This document shows, piece by piece, positions 4,427-6,696 of a DNA stretch of 6,696 nucleotides. The notes beneath the pieces are model-generated. The model was given only the letters and a program-made list of their open reading frames with translations, did no database searches and had not been told where the DNA came from. Every line of letters begins with the position of its first letter. Within the stretch, counting starts at the first letter, position 1. The DNA is from DATEUP01 sp041485285. GTDB lineage: Archaea > Thermoplasmatota > DTKX01 > DATEUP01. The stretch is taken from assembly GCA_041485285.1 (NCBI GenBank), contig JBGPJF010000109.1:1-6696 (forward strand), written 5' to 3'. The position numbers and the translations under genes are program-made.

Positions 4427-6696
4427 CTACGGCGATTCCGGCGGGGGCCCGTACAGGGAATCGTACTCGGATTGGGGCGGGGCCTCGGCAGGCGGTTCGG
4501 GCGCGTACACGGGCGCATCCTGGGCCGGTGCCGTCGGCTGGAAGAGCGACGATGAGTCCGACACATTCTGCTGCGGTTTTTCCGGTGCCTTCTCCGGTGC
4601 AGACTCAGGCGCTTTCCCCTTGCGCCGGCGCATCACGAATACCGCGACCATGGCGGCGACAAGCAGGAGCGGGAGCAGGATGAGCAGCCCAGGCCGGAGA
4701 TCGCGGTGTCGGGGGCCGCCGCCGGGACGGTGAAGGTCCACGAGTTCGAGGTGGAGCCCCCGGCTCCATCGGAGACGGTGACCGCAAGGGTGTAGGTGCC
4801 CGGGGGAAGGTTCGCCGGCGTCCTGTACGCCGGCCCGGTGGCGTTTTCCGTCGCGCCGTTCAGCGTCCACCCATAAGTGAGCGGGTCGCCGTCGGCGTCG
4901 GCCGCGGTGAGCGAGAAGTCCTGCCCCGCGCGGGTGTCAAGGCCGTGGCCGTTGGACGGCGTGAGCCCGGCAAGCGTCGGTGCCGCGTTGGTGGCGGTGA
5001 GCGACCAGTGGTGCGTGAGGGCCAGGATGCCCGCCTGGAGGATGACCGAGACGTTGTGCGCGCCGACCGCGGGCCCCGACAGCGTGAACTTCGAACTGAG
5101 GGCGTTGGCCACGGGCGCCCCATCGACCGACCACGAGTAGGCAATCGGGTCGCCATCGGGGTCGGTGCCTTCTGCGGAGAACTCGACACTCGTAACGTGC
5201 GAGACCGTGATCGCGTCGCCGGGGCCAAAAACGGCGGTCGGGGGGCTGTCCGTCGAGGTTACGGTCCAGTCGTGGGTCGTGGACGCTTTTCCGCCGGTCA
5301 CGACGACGCGCACGGTGAAGGACCCCGTTGACGGGGCCGTCACCACGAGGAATGCGGTCGCTTCCGGGCGCGCCGTGCCCGCGACCGTCCACTTGAACGT
5401 CACCGGGTCGCCGTCAGGGTCGACGGCGGCAACCGTGAGCGTGAAATTCCCGCGGTGGGAGACCTCGAGGGGGGTGTCGGGCGTGTAGGTGGCGTCGGGG
5501 GGAGAGTCGGTAAGCGTGAGGGTCCAGGTGTGCGAGGCGTTGAGGACGCCGTCCAGCACCATGACGGTCACATCATGGCTGCCCGAGGCAAGTCCGCCGA
5601 TGGTCGTCTCGTTCGAGGTCGCATCCCACGGGGCCCCGTCGACGGTCCAGAGGAAGGTGATCGCGTCCCCGTCGGGGTCGCTCGTCTCGATGCTGAAGGG
5701 GGCGCTCGCCTGGTAGGAGACCGAGGGGTCGGTGGCTGGCAGGGCGGCGTCAATGGCGGGGGGCCGGTCCTCGTTGAGCACATTGACGTTCCACACGTGG
5801 GTGACCGTGAGCTCGCCGTTCAGGATCTGCACGGTGACCGTGTGCGGGCCCGCGTCGTCGAAGGTCGGCGTCCACGGGTAGGAAGTCGGCGTGGGCGGAC
5901 TCACGGCGACGCCGTCGCGGTACCACGAGTAGTTGAGGAAGGCGCCGCAGCAGGTGGAGGCGTTCACCGCAAAGACGGTGGTGGCGTTCTCCCGGGCGGT
6001 GGGCGTCGTCGTATTGGGCAGGAAGGTGGCCACGATCGGGTTCTTGAGCGTGTAGTCGAGGCTCAAGTTGGAGAGGCGGATGATTCCGAAGTGCGACGAG
6101 GTGAGGTTGAGGAGGATGTTCGCGGAGGTCGCGTAGGGGACTGCGAAGAGGACGGCGGCGACGGCCGCGTTCATGTCGCCGCCTGGAATCGACACGCGCA
6201 CCTTGCTTGACAGGGTGCCGAGCGTGACCAGCCGCGGGGCGGCCGTGATGCCCACCTGGATGGTCACATCGGCGGGGAGGCCGTCGGCCTCAACGCGCAG
6301 CGTGAAGGACTGCACGATGGGGGTCTCACTCGATGCGCCCCAGAAGTCAGCGCGCACAATGAGGCCCGACCCGCCGCCGCTCACATCGACCCAATTGTTC
6401 GGCGGGGTGGCGACGGCGCCAAGGACGCCATCTTCGACGTACCAGTCGAGGCGGCCGGATCCGGAGGAGCTGGGGTCGATCATGACGCGGTCGATGACCG
6501 CGGGGAACGCGATGAGGTCGGAGCGGTAGCGGCCGGACTCGAAGTACGAGGTGAGGTTGAAGAGCGCGGACTTGAAAAGGCTCGGGTTGGCTCCGCCGGA
6601 GAACGTGGCGCGGTACATGATGTACCGCTGGATGGGCGTGTTCACCGTGTTGTCGGCGGCCGAGACGGTCTCGTAGTTCGTCCACGAGAAGCCGTC
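4427..6696 (-). CDS. PKD-repeat cell-surface protein with C-terminal membrane anchor, 5'-truncated and frameshifted
   Basis: The frame is open at the right edge, so the start and signal peptide lie outside; a GTG at 6643-6645 is internal, since coding-like sequence (DGFSWTNYETVSAADNT) precedes it. About 756 residues would be visible with the frame repaired. Order: one or two beta-sandwich modules of the type YIMYRATFSG ... SGRYRSDLIAF and LIVRADFW ... TPIVQSFTLR (6650-6290); a module ending HFGIIRLSNLSLDYTL (6285-6045); about five PKD/Ig-like repeats (6035-4712); a helix LLILLPLLLVAAMVAVFVM (4631-4687); RRRKGK; and a 60-residue cytosolic tail rich in Pro, Glu, Ala and Gln. Twelve N-x-S/T sequons suggest a glycosylated surface or adhesion protein. 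The repeats and the anchor are in different frames, offset by one base near 4688-4690. The stop is TAG at 4427-4429. No enzyme motif is seen. Confidence 0.8.
4688..4690 (-). other. Probable one-base deletion (frameshift) before the membrane anchor
   Basis: Upstream of this point the repeat protein is read in one frame, which then gives an unlikely Cys/Ser/Arg tail and stops at TGA 4633-4635. The -1 frame continues as a textbook anchor helix plus RRRKGK and tail. Adding one G to the GGG run on the minus strand joins them as ISGLG-LLILLPLL, a continuous membrane segment. A five-C run (about 4711-4715) is a second place where a base could be missing. An assembly or sequencing error, or a recent mutation, would explain it. 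Confidence 0.75.
4712..6035 (-). repeat. About five tandem PKD/Ig-like domain repeats, period 86-88 codons
   Basis: Each unit has a (D/A)DGD core followed by a Trp: DPDGDAITFLW, DPDGDPVTFKW, DPDGDPIAYSW and DADGDPLTYGW, then VDGAP or similar, a HxVxV strand, and a closing Pro-Pro or Ala-Pro linker. The DGD codons recur at about 5663, 5405, 5147 and 4883 (steps of 258, 258 and 264 bases), and the linker at 5758, 5497, 5239 and 4978 (261, 258 and 261). The first unit (about 6035-5764) is diverged: it lacks DPDGD but keeps NYSWYRDG and a closing RPP. All steps are multiples of three, as expected for domain duplication. Confidence 0.85.

Noticed and set aside
4421..4434. CGCCG-CCTA-CGGCG hairpin over the surface-protein stop codon as a terminator
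   Set aside because: The 5-bp stem lies over the stop codon with no T-run after it, and such GC stems arise easily by chance here.
4686..4716. Programmed -1 ribosomal frameshift in the surface protein
   Set aside because: There is no convincing slippery heptamer in the correct frame; re-pairing at GCC CCC would mismatch, and a missing base in a short homopolymer is simpler.
1..6696. CRISPR arrays, tRNA or rRNA genes, insertion sequences
   Set aside because: No short direct repeats with regular spacers, no tRNA-like cloverleaf, no rRNA segments and no transposase were seen; the only regular repeats are the codon-periodic PKD domains.

Overview
The window is GC-rich and holds four protein-coding genes, all read from the minus strand, so the order of transcription runs from right to left. 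The two outer genes are cut by the window edges. The best guess for the source is an uncultured, high-GC archaeon, possibly of the Thermoplasmatota. The reasons are a membrane-anchored regulator with two C-terminal winged helices, a long PKD-repeat surface protein with a C-terminal membrane anchor, AT-rich TATA-like boxes close to start codons, and starts without clear Shine-Dalgarno sequences. This is inference; no rRNA or marker gene is present.

From right to left: (1) 6696-4427, a large exported surface protein that lacks its N-terminus here. It has N-terminal beta-sandwich-like modules, about five tandem PKD/Ig-like repeats with a period of 86-88 codons, one transmembrane helix and a Pro/Glu-rich tail. 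A one-base frameshift near 4688-4690 separates the repeats from the anchor in this sequence. (2) A 96-base gap with a TATA-like box inside an 8+8 bp inverted repeat. (3) 4330-2981, a complete UDP-glucose 6-dehydrogenase-type nucleotide-sugar dehydrogenase with all main catalytic motifs. (4) 2984-1140, overlapping it by GTGA, a 614-residue membrane protein. It has an exported beta-rich region, a membrane hairpin or helix, and two tandem winged-helix domains, and is probably a one-component membrane regulator. (5) A 183-base AT-richer gap with a TATA-like box and a perfect 12-bp palindrome. (6) 956-1, an exported protein open at the window edge. It resembles the catalytic beta-sandwich of copper amine oxidases but appears to lack the cofactor tyrosine motif and visible copper histidines, and it carries an EF-hand-type calcium loop.

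Taken together this looks like a cell-surface locus. It combines a probably glycosylated adhesin-like protein (12 N-glycosylation sequons in the visible part), an enzyme making UDP-glucuronic acid (a building block of archaeal surface glycans), a surface-sensing regulator translationally coupled to that enzyme, and a second secreted protein under its own promoter. The joint function is inference from gene order and predicted location.
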